DNA from: Acetobacteraceae bacterium
GTDB taxonomy: Bacteria; Pseudomonadota; Alphaproteobacteria; Acetobacterales; Acetobacteraceae
DNA length: 37,557 bases
Direction: 5' to 3'
Assembly: GCA_003151425.1 (NCBI GenBank)
Contig: PLXO01000039.1
Coordinates: 1 to 37,557, forward strand
In this document: one piece after another, positions 15,474-24,869 of the stretch
Position numbering within the stretch: position 1 is the stretch's first letter
Layout of the letters: the number at the start of each line of letters is the position of its first letter
Position numbers and translations under genes: made by a program
Notes under the pieces: model-generated
Databases searched by the model: none
Told to the model about the DNA's origin: nothing
The model's input: the letters and a program-made list of their open reading frames with translations, nothing else

Positions 15474-15614
15474 CCCAACCAGCACGATGCCTCGCCGGAA
15501 GCCCGATCCGCATCGCCTTGTATGCGGGAAAGCACCGACGGCTCGGGGCCGCCCGTGGCCGGGGTTTGGCTAAGCTACCCACGGCCCTGGGCAGCGCACG
15601 GCCCGCGCGACCGC

Positions 15615-15981
15615 AAGATCCACCGCGGAGCACGCGGAGCACGCGGAGAAGGAAGCCAGTACGGCGCTTCGCGCGAAGCGCCACCGCTTGCCCAGGGCAA
15701 CCGGGCGAAGCAATGGGCCCGGCCGGAGGCTGCTGTCCCGGATGTCGCTGTCCCGGAGGTTGCTGTCATTGCGAGCGTAGCGAAGCAATCCCCCGGCGGT
15801 TGCGCACCCTCGTGGGGATTGCCGCGTCGCTGCGCTCCTCGCAATGACAGTGTCGCTGCGCTCCTCGCAATGACAGTGAATCGGCTGATCGTCCGCCTCT
15901 CCTTCGTTCACCCGATTGCCCTGACCGCTTGCCTTCTCCTTGCCTTCTCCACGAACTCCGCGCGCTCCGCGGTGAATCTTC
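15615..15981. repeat. composite palindromic repeat between thrS and infC
   Basis: The 726-bp gap between thrS and infC holds no supported gene. Outer arms AAGATCCACCGCGGAGCACG (from 15615) and CGCGCTCCGCGGTGAATCTT (to 15981) are inverted. Near the left arm is a central hairpin GCGCTTCGCGCGAAGCGC (15662-15679). Inside lies another common repeat, CATTGCGAGCGTAGCGAAGC (from 15768), with its inverted partner CTGCGCTCCTCGCAATGACA present twice in tandem (15826-15875). It appears to be one repeat nested in another. Confidence 0.75.
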
Positions 15982-16007
15982 CTTGACCGCCGGTCGAGCG
16001 CCCCTAT

Positions 16008-17930
16008 TCACCGCAGATCGGGCGGCGTTGCCTCGGCGGCGAGGTTGGCGAGCGCGGTGTCCAGCGCCAGCACCTCCTGCGCCTGGCTCCCCAGGCGGCG
16101 CAGCGCCACTGTGCCGGACTCCGCCTCCTTGCGCCCGACCACGGCCAGCACCGGCACGTGCAGCAGGCTGTGTTCGCGAACTTTGGCGTTGATCTTCTGG
16201 TTGGTCAGGTCGGTCTGCACCGCTAGGCCGGCCTTGGCCAGGGCGGCCGCGACCCGCTCGGCATAGGCGTCGGCGTCGGAGACGATGGTGGCGACCACCA
16301 CCTGCACCGGCGCCAGCCACAGCGGGAAACGGCCGGCATACTGTTCGATCACGATCCCAAGGAAGCGCTCAAAGCTCCCCAGGATCGCGCGATGCAGCAT
16401 CACCGGGCGGTGGCGGGCGCCGTCCTCGCCGACATACTCCGCGTCCAGCAGTTCCGGCAGGTTAAAGTCCACCTGCAGCGTGCCGCACTGCCAGTCCCGC
16501 CCGATGGCGTCGCGCAGCACGAATTCGAGTTTGGGCCCGTAGAAGGCGCCCTCGCCGGGGTTCAGCGTGTAGTCCACCCCGGCGGTGGCGCACGCCTCCT
16601 TCAGCGCCGTCTCGGCATGGTCCCAGACCGCGTCGGCGCCGACCCGCTGCGCCGGGCGGTCGGAAAACTTCACGCGGAATTCGGGGAACCCGAAGTCGCG
16701 GTAGATCGACGACAGAAGCTCCACGAAACGAACGGTTTCCGGGGCGATCTGCCCCTCGGTGCAGAAGATGTGCGCGTCGTCCTGGGTGAACGCGCGCACC
16801 CGCATGATGCCGTGCAGCGCGCCCGACGGCTCGTAGCGATGGCACGACCCGAACTCCGCCATGCGCAGCGGTAGTTCGCGGTAAGAGCGCAGGCCCTGGC
16901 GGAAGATCTGCACATGGCAGGGGCAGTTCATCGGCTTCAGGGCGAGGTCCTTGTCGTCGTCTTCCACCCGCGCGACGAACATGTGTTGCCGAAATTTCTC
17001 CCAATGGCCGGAGGCAATCCACAGCGCGCGATCGACCAGTTGCGGGGTCTTCACCTCCTGGTAGCCCGCCGCGTCGAGCCGGCGGCGCATGTAGGCTTCG
17101 GCGGTGAGGTAGAGCTTCCAGCCCTTCGGGTGCCAGAAGACGCTGCCGACGGCTTCCTCCTGGAAGTGGAACAGGCCCATGTCCTTGCCGATGCGGCGGT
17201 GGTCGCGCCGTTCCGCCTCCTCCAGCATGTGCAGGTAGGCGTCGAGCTCCTTCTGGTCGCGCCAGGCGGTGCCATAGATGCGCGACAGCATGGCGTTGCG
17301 GTGGTCGCCCCGCCAATAGGCGCCGGCGACTTTCATCAGTTTGAACGCATGGCCGACGTCCGCGGTGGTGCGCATGTGCGGGCCGCGGCACAGGTCGATC
17401 CAGTCGCCCTGGCGATACAGGGTGATGACGTCGGTGCGCGGCAGGTCCTGGATCAGTTCGGCTTTGTACTTCTCGCCCTTCGCCTGGAAGAAGCTGATGG
17501 CTTCCTCGCGGTCGATCACCTCGCGTTCGAAGCGGGCGCCGCCGGCGATGATCTCGCGCATCTTCGCCTCGATGGCGGGGAAGTCCTCCGGGGTGAACGG
17601 CTGGTTGCGCGCGAAGTCGTAGTAGAAGCCGTCGGCGATGGCCGGGCCGATGGTGACCTGAGTGCCCGGGTACAGCGCCTGGACGGCCTCGGCGAGCACG
17701 TGGGCGGCGTCGTGGCGAATCAGCTCCAGCGCGTCGTCGTCGCGGCGGGTGACGAAGACGACCTTGGCGTCGTGGTCGATCGAGGTCGCCAAGTCGACCA
17801 GCTTGCCGTCGAGCTTCATCGCCAGCGCGGCGCGAGCCAGGCCGGGGCCGATCGCTTCCGCCACCGTGGCGCCCGTCACCGGCGCGTCGAAGCGGCGCAC
17901 GGAGCTGTCGGGCAGGGTGATGGCGGGCAT
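16008..17930 (-). CDS. thrS: threonine-tRNA ligase
   Basis: A 640-residue class II synthetase that charges tRNA-Thr. Domain order is complete. A TGS domain comes first (about 1-62, [11 protein letters not shown] and [15 protein letters not shown]). The second-editing domain has [11 protein letters not shown] and the [28 protein letters not shown] block. The catalytic core has [12 protein letters not shown] (zinc Cys), motif 2 [30 protein letters not shown] and motif 3 [21 protein letters not shown]. The anticodon domain ends with [18 protein letters not shown]. Start: ATG at 17930 behind AAAGGAACC; an upstream in-frame extension is not family-like. It is followed by infC in the same direction after a repeat-filled 726-bp gap, so the classic thrS-infC linkage is loosened. 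Confidence 0.98.
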   Translation of the reverse strand: MPAITLPDSSVRRFDAPVTGATVAEAIGPGLARAALAMKLDGKLVDLATSIDHDAKVVFVTRRDDDALELIRHDAAHVLAEAVQALYPGTQVTIGPAIADGFYYDFARNQPFTPEDFPAIEAKMREIIAGGARFEREVIDREEAISFFQAKGEKYKAELIQDLPRTDVITLYRQGDWIDLCRGPHMRTTADVGHAFKLMKVAGAYWRGDHRNAMLSRIYGTAWRDQKELDAYLHMLEEAERRDHRRIGKDMGLFHFQEEAVGSVFWHPKGWKLYLTAEAYMRRRLDAAGYQEVKTPQLVDRALWIASGHWEKFRQHMFVARVEDDDKDLALKPMNCPCHVQIFRQGLRSYRELPLRMAEFGSCHRYEPSGALHGIMRVRAFTQDDAHIFCTEGQIAPETVRFVELLSSIYRDFGFPEFRVKFSDRPAQRVGADAVWDHAETALKEACATAGVDYTLNPGEGAFYGPKLEFVLRDAIGRDWQCGTLQVDFNLPELLDAEYVGEDGARHRPVMLHRAILGSFERFLGIVIEQYAGRFPLWLAPVQVVVATIVSDADAYAERVAAALAKAGLAVQTDLTNQKINAKVREHSLLHVPVLAVVGRKEAESGTVALRRLGSQAQEVLALDTALANLAAEATPPDLR

Positions 17931-18057
17931 TGGCCGGGTTCCTTTCAGGCGGGCGGCGAGGTGTATGTGCGGTCGGGCGCCCGGAGGGCAAGCCCTGGGC
18001 GGCGCGGCGTGCTGGCGCGGTCTGGCGGGAGAGCATGGGGCTTGACGCTCAGCAAGG

Positions 18058-18153
18058 AAGATCCACCGCGGAGCGCGCGGAGTAGGCAAGCGGCAGCACG
18101 TCACGCGAAGCGCCATAATGTCTTCGTTCTCCGCGCGCTCCGCGGTGGATCTT
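18058..18153. repeat. 24-bp perfect inverted repeat (dispersed palindrome family)
   Basis: The left arm AAGATCCACCGCGGAGCGCG (plus CGGA, 18058-18081) and right arm (18130-18153) are perfect inverses, separated by 48 bp holding CACGCGAAGCGCCA. It has the same plan as the repeats at 15615-15981, 23411-23565 and 27275-27350. It lies between the divergent thrS and aldo/keto reductase genes and may act as a strong cruciform or transcript hairpin. Confidence 0.85.
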
Positions 18154-18252
18154 GCTGCGTTGCCGGGCATGCGAGGCCCCACCGGGTTGACGGGCGGCGT
18201 AGGATGCGAGCCAGGGCGGGACGTGGTGTGCCACGCGGACGGAGGATCACGC

Positions 18253-19209
18253 ATGCAACAGCGTTTGCTTGGTGGGTCGGGCCTGCGCGTATCGCTGGTC
18301 GGGCTGGGGTGCAACAATTTCGGGCGACGGATCGATGCCGAAGCGTCGCGCAAGGTAGTGCATCGGGCGCTGGACATGGGCGTCACGCTGTTCGACACCG
18401 CCGATGTCTATCGCAGCGCGATCGGCGGGTCGGAAGAGTTCCTCGGCCAGGCGCTGGGGCAGCGGCGCAAGGACATCGTGCTGGCAACCAAGGTCGGCAT
18501 GCAGATGGACGACGCCGGACGGCTGCGTGGTGCGTCGCGCGGCAACATCATGCACGCGGTGGAGGCGAGCCTGCGCCGGCTGAATACCGACTGGATCGAT
18601 TTGTATCAGCTTCACCAGCCGGATCCGCTGACGCCGATCGAGGAAACACTACGCGCGTGCGACGACCTGCTACGGCAGGGCAAGGTTCGGTATTTCGGCT
18701 GCTCCAACCTGAAGCCGTGGCAGGTGGTGGAGGCGCGCTGGACCTCGCGGCTGCTGGGGCTGGCGCACTTCGTTTCGGCGCAGGACGAATACAGCCTGCT
18801 GTCGCGCGGGCCGGAGCGCGAGCTGATCCCGATGCTGGCAGCGTACGGGATGGGGCTGCTGCCGTACTATCCGCTGGCGAGCGGCCTGCTGAGCGGCAAA
18901 TACCGCCGCAACGCGCCGATGCCCGCGGGGGCGCGGCTGGCGGTGCACGCGGCGCGCTACGGCGATCGGTTCATCAATGACACGACCTGGCCGATAGTGG
19001 AGCTGTTGGAGGCTTACTGCGCGCAGCGGGGGCGCACATTGTTGGAGCTCGCGTTCGGCTGGCTGGCGGCGCAGCCCAGCGTGAGCAGCGTCATCGCCGG
19101 CGCTACGCGGCCGGAGCAGGTGGAGCAGAACGTGCGGGCGGCGGAATGGGCATTGACGGCAGAGGAGGTGCACGAGGTTGACGCTCTGTCGAAGGCTTCA
19201 CCCCGGTAG
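18253..19209 (+). CDS. aldo/keto reductase
   Basis: A 318-residue TIM-barrel NADPH-dependent oxidoreductase reducing aldehydes or ketones. The catalytic tetrad is complete: D48 and Y53 in LFDTADVY, K80 in VLATKVG and H121 in [10 protein letters not shown]. The C-terminal NADPH-binding segment [18 protein letters not shown] is present. The sequence ([58 protein letters not shown]) places it with the YajO/YghZ-like or potassium-channel beta-subunit-like branch. Start: ATG at 18253 after GGAGG. It is transcribed divergently from thrS and followed by periplasmic protein genes. The substrate cannot be told. Confidence 0.93.
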   Translation: MQQRLLGGSGLRVSLVGLGCNNFGRRIDAEASRKVVHRALDMGVTLFDTADVYRSAIGGSEEFLGQALGQRRKDIVLATKVGMQMDDAGRLRGASRGNIMHAVEASLRRLNTDWIDLYQLHQPDPLTPIEETLRACDDLLRQGKVRYFGCSNLKPWQVVEARWTSRLLGLAHFVSAQDEYSLLSRGPERELIPMLAAYGMGLLPYYPLASGLLSGKYRRNAPMPAGARLAVHAARYGDRFINDTTWPIVELLEAYCAQRGRTLLELAFGWLAAQPSVSSVIAGATRPEQVEQNVRAAEWALTAEEVHEVDALSKASPR

Positions 19210-19406
19210 ATGTGGCGTACTGGCCCGGGGCATGCGCAGAAAAACGCCACGCCGATATGAGTAGTTTCCGAGGGCTGACGATCGGGGCGCGGAAGGCCAG
19301 CTTTCTGTGCGACCTACCGCTCTTGAGCCGCTCACCGTCGGCAAGCGGCCACACGACCATTCGTCGCCCAACCTCGGATAAGGCCCAACCTCAGAAGGAT
19401 AGCATC

Positions 19407-19973
19407 ATGTCTTCTTTCGCATTCCCGATCGCCATGTCTGCGCAGGTCACGCGCTCGGTTGCGGTCGCGGCGCTGCTCGGCGCCACGATGCTCGCCAGTC
19501 CGCTGAGCGCGGCCCGCGCCGCTCCTGCCACCACCGCGCCGTTCCAGATGGCGCAGGCGGTCGCGCCAGCGAGCCCGCCCGCCGCAACCGCCCCAACCGC
19601 CGCCACCGCCGCAACCGCCGTCGAGACCAAGGCGGAGACCGTCGAGCAGCGTATCACCAGCCTTCACACGGCGCTGCAGATCACGCCAAACGAGGAATCG
19701 AATTGGAACGGCGTCGCGAAGGCGATGCGCGACAATGCCGCCGCGATCCAAAAGCTGGCCGCGGACAAGAACGCTCAGGCCTCGCAAGGCATGACCGCGG
19801 TGGACGATTTGAAGACCTACGAGAAGTTCGCCCGGGCGCATGTCGCAGGGCTGAAGCACCTGAATGTGTCGTTCGAGAAACTCTACAATTCGATGCCTGA
19901 CCCGCAGAAGAAGGTCGCCGACGACGTGTTCCAGAACTTCGGTCGCCATGAGGGTGCCGCGTCGCATAGTTAG
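19407..19973 (+). CDS. Spy/CpxP-like (LTXXQ) periplasmic protein
   Basis: A 188-residue secreted protein. The signal peptide (about 1-38, SVAVAALLGATMLASPLSAARA) precedes an Ala/Thr/Pro-rich linker (ATAPTAATAATAV). A helical domain follows: VEQRITSLHTALQITPNEESNWNGVAKAMRDNAAAIQKL, then a second helix pair (LKTYEKFARAHVAGLKHLNVSFEKLYNSMPDPQKKVADDVF). The repeated LxITPxEE and MPDPQKKVAD motifs are those of the LTXXQ family (Spy, CpxP), ATP-independent periplasmic chaperones or stress sensors. Start: ATG at 19407 behind AAGGAT. It lies 56 bp upstream of another small secreted protein in the same direction, likely one transcript ending at the strong hairpin at 20368. Confidence 0.85.
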   Translation: MSSFAFPIAMSAQVTRSVAVAALLGATMLASPLSAARAAPATTAPFQMAQAVAPASPPAATAPTAATAATAVETKAETVEQRITSLHTALQITPNEESNWNGVAKAMRDNAAAIQKLAADKNAQASQGMTAVDDLKTYEKFARAHVAGLKHLNVSFEKLYNSMPDPQKKVADDVFQNFGRHEGAASHS

Positions 19974-20029
19974 CAGGCTCAGCGGTCGCGTTCCGCGACG
20001 TGACGTCAAGCTTATCACAGGAGGTCGAC

Positions 20030-20356
20030 ATGACCTGGATTATCGAAACTGAATCAAAACGTCATTTGCCGGCGAGACTTGCGGCAGGACTCGCACTCGC
20101 CGCCTTTCTTGTACTCGGGACGTTTGTCGCGTCTGCCAGCGCCCAACCACACCGCGACGACCACCATGGCGGTGACCACCGTGGCGGTGACCGCGGTGGC
20201 GGTGACCACCGCGGCGGCGGACCTGGCTGGGGTGGTGGCGGCTATTATGTGGCGCCCCCAGTGATCTACGGCGGCCCGGTCTATTATCCGCCGCCGGTAA
20301 TTTACGGCCCCACCGTCGGCATCGTGTTGCCGGGCGTCGCCATCGGTATTCAGTAG
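20030..20356 (+). CDS. small secreted Gly/His-rich protein
   Basis: A 108-residue protein with an N-terminal signal segment (LAAGLALAAFLVLGTFVASASAQ), then a low-complexity HRDDHHGGDHRGGDRGGGDHRGGG stretch and a Tyr/Pro-rich tail (YYVAPPVIYGG, VYYPPPVIYG) ending in a hydrophobic GIVLPGVAIGIQ. The His/Asp-rich repeats could bind metal ions, but no known domain was recognised; such GG-YY-P proteins are common, unnamed periplasmic or surface proteins of proteobacteria. Start: ATG at 20030 behind a consensus AGGAGG. The underlying DNA has short GGTGACCACC-type repeats, which likely change in number. Follows the Spy-like gene. Confidence 0.75.
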   Translation: MTWIIETESKRHLPARLAAGLALAAFLVLGTFVASASAQPHRDDHHGGDHRGGDRGGGDHRGGGPGWGGGGYYVAPPVIYGGPVYYPPPVIYGPTVGIVLPGVAIGIQ

Positions 20357-20367
20357 ACGCCAACCTG

Positions 20368-20411
20368 ACGAAGGCGCGCCGCCGGCAGCAATGCCGGCGG
20401 CGCGCCTTCGT
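20368..20411 (+). terminator. 20-bp perfect hairpin with GCAA tetraloop
   Basis: ACGAAGGCGCGCCGCCGGCA, loop GCAA, and its exact inverse up to 20411, 12 nt after the stop of the secreted-protein gene. The GNRA loop and very stable stem suggest a terminator or mRNA-stabilising end. There is no T-run after it, so termination may need Rho or the stem alone. Confidence 0.75.
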
Positions 20412-20675
20412 CTGCGTCAACGACGATTTCGCAACGCTGTCATCGATCGCGTGATTGGCGTGAACCACATCGTAAACCTCACGGTGTGTAGGGATAAATC
20501 GAGGTTATCCGCCGCAGCCTGCGCTATGGTGTGCCCCTGGGGCGTGCCCCGGGGCCTGGCCTGGGGCCTGACCAACGACTTGCCAGGCCGAGCGGGCCGA
20601 CCGCATAGTCCCCAGGCAAAATCACAAGATAGCTCCGCGTGGCTTGACCCTCATGCCAGCGGACAGGAGGGGGCG
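20412..20675 (+). promoter_or_regulatory. leader region of the ABC importer operon with inverted repeat
   Basis: Contains GGATAA-N7-TTATCC (20492-20510), a perfect 6-bp inverted repeat that could be an operator, and a CCTGGGG-rich stretch (20536-20576) able to form hairpins. No TPP or other known riboswitch pattern was recognised despite the NMT1/THI5-like binding protein downstream. No gene seen. Confidence 0.35.
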
Positions 20676-21716
20676 ATGGTCGCGCGTGTGACGCGCTGGA
20701 TGGTGGTCATGCTGGCCGCGGCTGCCCTCGGGTCGAGCCCTGCCTCGGCCCAGTCGCAGCCTCAGAAGCTGACGATCGCCCTTGCGGGCAAGGCACTGGC
20801 CTTCATCATCCAGTACGTCGCCATCGGCGGCGGCTTCTATAAGGAAGAAGGCATCGACCCGGAGATCGTCTACGTCGCCTCCGGCACGCGCCAGGCGGCG
20901 GCGGCGATGGGCGGCAGCGCCGATATCACCCAGGTCGGTCTGCCGCACGGGCTGGAGGCGGTGGCGCACGGCGGCACGCTGGTGGCGATCGGCACCGCGT
21001 TCGACAAATATCCGATCGCGCTGGTGCTGACGAACGACGCGATCAAGCGCATGGGGATTACGCCCTCGATGTCGCTGGATGAGAAGATCAAGCGGCTGCA
21101 TGGACTGCGGATCGGGATTACCTCGCCCGGGTCCTCCACCGATGAATTCATGCGCACGATCATGCAGGTGCGCGGGATGGATCCGGCCACCGCGGTGCGG
21201 CTGCAGCCGATCGGCATTGGCGCGCCGATGGTGGCCGCGACCGAGGGCGGCAGCATCGACGGCTTCGCCTTCATGTCGCCGTTCACCGACATGATCGTGA
21301 GCAAGCACGAGGGCCAGATCATTGCCGATCCGATGCAGGACAACGTGCCGGAGTACAAGGACGTGCCGTATCAGGTGATCCTCACCAGCCGCGGCACACT
21401 GGAAACCAAGCGGCCACTGCTGCTGGCGACGGAGCGCGCGCTGACCAAAGCGATGAAGCTGTGCCACGACGATCCGGCGGCAGCGAAGCGTCTCGTGCGG
21501 GCGTTTGTCACCGATTCCTCGGACGCGGACTACAGCGCGGCGTTCGACACCTACGTGAAGGGCGTGCCCACCACGCCGGTGATCAGCCGGACGCAGGTGG
21601 CGAATACGCTGAAAATGGTCAACCTGGCGGAGAAGACGCCGATCGACCCGCCGTTCGACAAGGTGGTGGACAACAGCCTGGCGGAACAGGCCGCCAAAGC
21701 CATTCTTAGCAAGTAA
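20676..21716 (+). CDS. NitT/TauT-type ABC substrate-binding protein
   Basis: A 346-residue periplasmic binding protein of the NMT1/THI5-like (SsuA/TauA) family. The signal peptide ends at PASAQ (about 25). Mature sequence: KLTIALAGKALAFIIQYVAIGGGFYKEEGIDPEIVYVASGTRQAAAAMGGSADIT, the usual first lobe, then LHGLRIGITSPGSSTDEFMRTIMQ and DGFAFMSPFTDMIVSKHEG in the second. The family brings in nitrate, sulfonates, pyrimidine precursors or aromatic compounds; the ligand cannot be read here. Start: ATG at 20676 behind GGACAGGAGG. First gene of an importer operon whose downstream permease starts 1 nt after its stop, at a 21-bp tandem duplication. Confidence 0.9.
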   Translation: MVARVTRWMVVMLAAAALGSSPASAQSQPQKLTIALAGKALAFIIQYVAIGGGFYKEEGIDPEIVYVASGTRQAAAAMGGSADITQVGLPHGLEAVAHGGTLVAIGTAFDKYPIALVLTNDAIKRMGITPSMSLDEKIKRLHGLRIGITSPGSSTDEFMRTIMQVRGMDPATAVRLQPIGIGAPMVAATEGGSIDGFAFMSPFTDMIVSKHEGQIIADPMQDNVPEYKDVPYQVILTSRGTLETKRPLLLATERALTKAMKLCHDDPAAAKRLVRAFVTDSSDADYSAAFDTYVKGVPTTPVISRTQVANTLKMVNLAEKTPIDPPFDKVVDNSLAEQAAKAILSK

Positions 21717-21752
21717 CGTGTTGGGCTCGGCAAGTAACGTGTCGGGCGCGCG
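21711..21752 (+). repeat. 21-bp tandem duplication at the stop/start junction
   Basis: Two units starting AAGTAACGTGT (21711 and 21732) duplicate the binding-protein stop codon and the permease GTG start. Being 21 bp, the copy adds seven codons and leaves both GTG codons (21718, 21739) in frame. Confidence 0.7.
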
Positions 21753-22557
21753 GCGCGGTCCTCGTACTGTCCCGCCGCCATCGCGCGGTGCCGGCGGTGC
21801 GGAGTCGGAGGCTCGCGTCATCCTGGCGTGGCAGATCGGGGTGGGGGCCGTGTGGCTCGCGGTCTGGGAGATCGTCGGCGGGGCGACAGGCTCGATATGG
21901 ATCAGCCGGCCAAGCCTGATCTTCGCGCAGTTGCTGCGCTGGGCGCGGGGCGACCTGTATATCCATGTCGCGACCACCCTGACCGAGGTCGTGGTCGGGC
22001 TGCTGATCGGGGCCGCGGGCGGCATCCTGGCCGGGCTGTGGTTCGGCCGCTCGCCGCTGTTGGCCGGGGTGATGCGCCCGATCATCGTCGCGTTCTACAG
22101 CGTGCCGCTGATCGCGCTGACGCCGCTGTTCATCATGTTTTTTGGATTGGACATGGAACCAAAGATCATCCTGGTGACGATCGTGGTGTTCTTCCTGCTG
22201 TTCTTCAACACTTTTGCCGGTGCGCAGGAGGTCGATGCCGACCTGATCGCCGCGGTGGACCTTATGGGCAGCTCGACGCGCGAGCGATTCCAGAAAGTGA
22301 TAGCGCCGGCCTGCGTCGCCTGGATCATCGGCGGGGTCAAGGTGGCGCTGCCCTACGCGCTGGTGGCCGCGACCACGGGCGAGATGCTGGCGGCGCGGCG
22401 CGGGTTGGGGTTCCTGCTGAGTGATGCCGCGTCGCAGTTCGACATGACCGCGCTGTACGCCGCGTTGGTGCTGCTGATGCTGCTGGGCCTCGCGGTGTCG
22501 GAAGCCGCGGCGTGGCTGGAACGGCATATGTTGCGCTGGCGCCATGCCGCAGGGTGA
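21718..22557 (+). CDS. ABC transporter permease (NitT/TauT family), first subunit
   Basis: A 279-residue inner-membrane permease with about six helices. BPD_transp_1 features: [25 protein letters not shown], then [26 protein letters not shown], and the EAA coupling loop [44 protein letters not shown]. Start is taken as GTG at 21718, 1 nt after the binding-protein stop; a second in-frame GTG at 21739, in the duplicated junction, is an equally good alternative and would drop seven unconserved residues. The 3' end overlaps the ATPase gene by 14 nt. Confidence 0.9.
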   Translation: MLGSASNVSGARRGPRTVPPPSRGAGGAESEARVILAWQIGVGAVWLAVWEIVGGATGSIWISRPSLIFAQLLRWARGDLYIHVATTLTEVVVGLLIGAAGGILAGLWFGRSPLLAGVMRPIIVAFYSVPLIALTPLFIMFFGLDMEPKIILVTIVVFFLLFFNTFAGAQEVDADLIAAVDLMGSSTRERFQKVIAPACVAWIIGGVKVALPYALVAATTGEMLAARRGLGFLLSDAASQFDMTALYAALVLLMLLGLAVSEAAAWLERHMLRWRHAAG

Positions 22558-23344
22558 CGGCGAGACAATACGACTGGTCGGCGTCGGCAAGCGGTTTGCC
22601 ACGCGCGGGCAGGAGATCGAGGCACTGCGCCCGATCGACCTGAGCGTGCGCGCACAGGAGTTCGTTGCTCTGGTGGGGCCGAGCGGCTGCGGCAAGTCGA
22701 CCATCCTGAACCTCATTTCCGGCCTGATGCAGCCGAGCAGCGGGGAGGTGTTCTACGACGGCGCGTTGGTCGCCGCGGTGAACCGCCAGGTCGGCTACAT
22801 GACGCAGAAGGACACGCTGCTGCCGTGGCGCAGCGCGGCCGACAATATCCGTATCGCTCTGGAATTGAAGTGCCGCGCGGTGCCTCGGCGCGAGGCGACG
22901 GAGCGGGTGGCGCAGATGATCGAGCTGGTCGGGCTGACCGGGTTCGAGAAGCACTTCCCGGCCGAGCTGTCGGGCGGCATGCGCAAGCGCGTCGCGCTGG
23001 CACGCACGCTGATCTACGAGCCCGAGACGCTGCTGATGGACGAGCCGTTCGGCGCGCTGGACGCACAGCTCAAACTGCTGCTGCTGGACCAGTTGCAGGC
23101 GCTGACGCGGCAGCGGCGGATGACCGTGCTGTTCGTCACCCATGACCTGGGCGAGGCCATCACACTGGCCGATCGAGTGGTGGTGTTCAGTGCGCGGCCG
23201 GGACGGATCCGCGCCGTGCGGGAGATCGACCTGAAGCGGCCGCGGGATGTGTTCACCGTGCGGTTCAGTGCGGACTTCGCGCGATTGCATGAGGCGCTGT
23301 GGGACGAGCTGAAGGACGAGGTGGTGAAGGGCACGGACGTATGA
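22544..23344 (+). CDS. ABC transporter ATP-binding protein (SsuB/TauB type)
   Basis: A 266-residue cytoplasmic ATPase of a NitT/TauT importer. Walker [10 protein letters not shown] (45-53), Q-loop [18 protein letters not shown], signature LSGGM (142-146), Walker [12 protein letters not shown] (163-173) and the switch histidine in [10 protein letters not shown] are all present, with the RPGRI motif usual in this subfamily. Start: ATG at 22544 inside the end of the permease gene (14-nt overlap), showing tight coupling. The next permease gene lies 259 bp away, beyond a repeat. Confidence 0.95.
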   Translation: MPQGDGETIRLVGVGKRFATRGQEIEALRPIDLSVRAQEFVALVGPSGCGKSTILNLISGLMQPSSGEVFYDGALVAAVNRQVGYMTQKDTLLPWRSAADNIRIALELKCRAVPRREATERVAQMIELVGLTGFEKHFPAELSGGMRKRVALARTLIYEPETLLMDEPFGALDAQLKLLLLDQLQALTRQRRMTVLFVTHDLGEAITLADRVVVFSARPGRIRAVREIDLKRPRDVFTVRFSADFARLHEALWDELKDEVVKGTDV

Positions 23345-23410
23345 GGCCCATCCGGTCGGCGTGGTCGCAAGCGCGCCCGCTTGGGTTGGGATGGTTGTGC
23401 TGCGGCAAGG

Positions 23411-23565
23411 AAGTCTCAACACAGAGAGCGCAGAGAGCGCAGAGCACGCAGAGATTGCAGAGAGCGCAGAGCACGCAGAGAAGAGCAGGCAGGATGGCGC
23501 TTCGCGCGGAGTGGGGGGATGCATCTCGGCGCGCTCTGCGTGCTCTGCGGCGGCTCTCGCTTATA
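23411..23565. repeat. palindromic repeat inside the ABC operon
   Basis: The left side has tandem GAGAGCGCAGAG and GCACGCAGAG units (23421-23480), the centre GGCGCTTCGCGCGG (23494-23509), and the right side CGCGCTCTGCGTGCTCTGCG (23530-23549). It shares the arm-centre-arm plan of the repeats at 15615, 18058 and 27275 and separates the ATPase gene from the second permease. No gene seen in this 259-bp gap. Confidence 0.75.
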
Positions 23566-23603
23566 GCGGGCGCCCCTGCCCCTTCCCGTTTGGTCGCTGG
23601 CGG

Positions 23604-24404
23604 ATGAGCGGGATGGTCACGCCGAGGGAAGTCGGCGCGCGGACGGCGCTGGCGCGGTTCGTTGCGACGCCGTCGGGGCAGGCAGTTGCACGGGTGGTCG
23701 TGCTGGCGGCGCTGCTGGTGCTGTGGCAGTTCGCGCCGACCCCGGCGTTGCGGTTCTGGATCAGCGGGCCGGCGGACATCGTGGTACGGCTGTGGAGCTG
23801 GATCCTCGACGGGTCGCTGTGGGAAAACCTGGAGGCGACGCTGGCCGCGATGGCGCTGGGCTACGCGATCGGCACCGGCTTCGGCATCGGCCTGGGGCTC
23901 CTCTTCGGCTTTCTGCCGCGGCTGCACCGGGTGTTGTCGCCGTATATCTCGGCGCTGTATGCGCTGCCGAAGATCGCCTTGGCGCCGCTGTTCGTCATCC
24001 TGTTCGGGATCGGCATCGAGTCGAAGGTCGCGCTCGTTTCGATCACCGTGTTCTTCCTGGTGCTGACCAGCACGCTCGACGGCGTGCGCAATGTCGATCG
24101 CGACCTGGTGCGGGCGCTGAGCCTGATGGGGGCGACGCGGGGCGAGGTGATCCGCAAGGCGCTGGTGCCGGCGGCGCTGCCGTGGATTTTTACGGGGATG
24201 CGCATTGCGGTGCGTTATGCGTTCTCCAACACGCTGCTGGCGGAGCTGATCGCGTCCAACCGCGGGATCGGGTTCTTGATCGAATACTACTCCGGAACGT
24301 TCGACGCGGCGGGGGCATATGCGGCGATTCTGGTGTTGGTGGCGTGCAGCGTCGGGCTGACCGAGCTGCTGTCGCGGGTCGAGACGCGGATGGCGCGACG
24401 GTAA
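23604..24404 (+). CDS. ABC transporter permease (NitT/TauT family), second subunit
   Basis: A 266-residue permease, paralogous to the one at 21718: helix VVVLAALLVLWQFAPTPALRFWISGPADIVVRLW, then ATLAAMALGYAIGTGFGIGLGLLFGF, YALPKIALAPLFVILFGIGIESKVALV and the EAA loop LSLMGATRGEVIRKALVPAALPWIFTGMRIAVRYAFSNTLLAELIAS. Two different permeases suggest a heterodimeric channel. Start: ATG at 23604; ATG at 23613 is an alternative, neither with a strong ribosome-binding site. The 259-bp repeat-bearing gap before it could uncouple its expression from the rest of the operon. Confidence 0.9.
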   Translation: MSGMVTPREVGARTALARFVATPSGQAVARVVVLAALLVLWQFAPTPALRFWISGPADIVVRLWSWILDGSLWENLEATLAAMALGYAIGTGFGIGLGLLFGFLPRLHRVLSPYISALYALPKIALAPLFVILFGIGIESKVALVSITVFFLVLTSTLDGVRNVDRDLVRALSLMGATRGEVIRKALVPAALPWIFTGMRIAVRYAFSNTLLAELIASNRGIGFLIEYYSGTFDAAGAYAAILVLVACSVGLTELLSRVETRMARR

Positions 24405-24449
24405 CACCAACTTGCGCACGGCGGCGCCGCGGGAGAGGGTCCGCGCACC

Positions 24450-24749
24450 ATGCGAATCGCGGTGTTCCTTCTGGCGATCCTGGTCTTCGGGGCAGGGCTG
24501 ATTCTCGATACCGGCGCGGTGCTGGCGCTGGTTGGCGGCTTGCTCTCGAGGCATGCGGTCACGGCGGCCGCGGTCAGTCTGGTGGTCGTGGCGGTGATTA
24601 TGGGCTGGGGATGGCTGCGCCGACGCAAGGGGGCGGCGAAGACGCGGGGCCGGGCGGGTGCGCCTCGGCGGCCGGCTGGGCAGCGACAAAAACAAGTGAG
24701 CGGCGGACGCGGCCAACGGCGTGCCGGGAAGAACGCGCGCGCCGGCTAA
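24450..24749 (+). CDS. small two-helix membrane protein with basic tail
   Basis: A 99-residue protein not recognised by family. Two hydrophobic segments (IAVFLLAILVFGAGLILDTGAVLALVGGLL and AVTAAAVSLVVVAVIMGWGWL) are followed by a strongly basic tail (RRRKGAAKTRGRAGAPRRPAGQRQK), the positive-inside pattern of a small inner-membrane protein. It lies 45 nt after the permease gene and upstream of the reductase, in the same direction. No clear ribosome-binding site precedes the ATG at 24450, so expression is moderately supported. Confidence 0.55.
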   Translation: MRIAVFLLAILVFGAGLILDTGAVLALVGGLLSRHAVTAAAVSLVVVAVIMGWGWLRRRKGAAKTRGRAGAPRRPAGQRQKQVSGGRGQRRAGKNARAG

Positions 24750-24869
24750 GGCGTCGCGAAGGGGGCAGGTGGGAACGCCACCCGTGGCAATGCCGCGAAC
24801 CGGCGGTCGGCACTGCAATGGCCTCGCCCGGTGCTTGCCGCGTCACGGCGATCGCGACATGCTCGCGCC

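Noticed and set aside
16914..18980. 688-residue plus-strand frame opposite thrS running into the aldo/keto reductase
   Set aside because: Antisense shadow of thrS joined to a wrong frame of the reductase; no domain.
20412..20675. TPP or other metabolite riboswitch before the NMT1/THI5-like gene
   Set aside because: The conserved TPP-box bases were not found; only simple G/C hairpins and a short inverted repeat are present.
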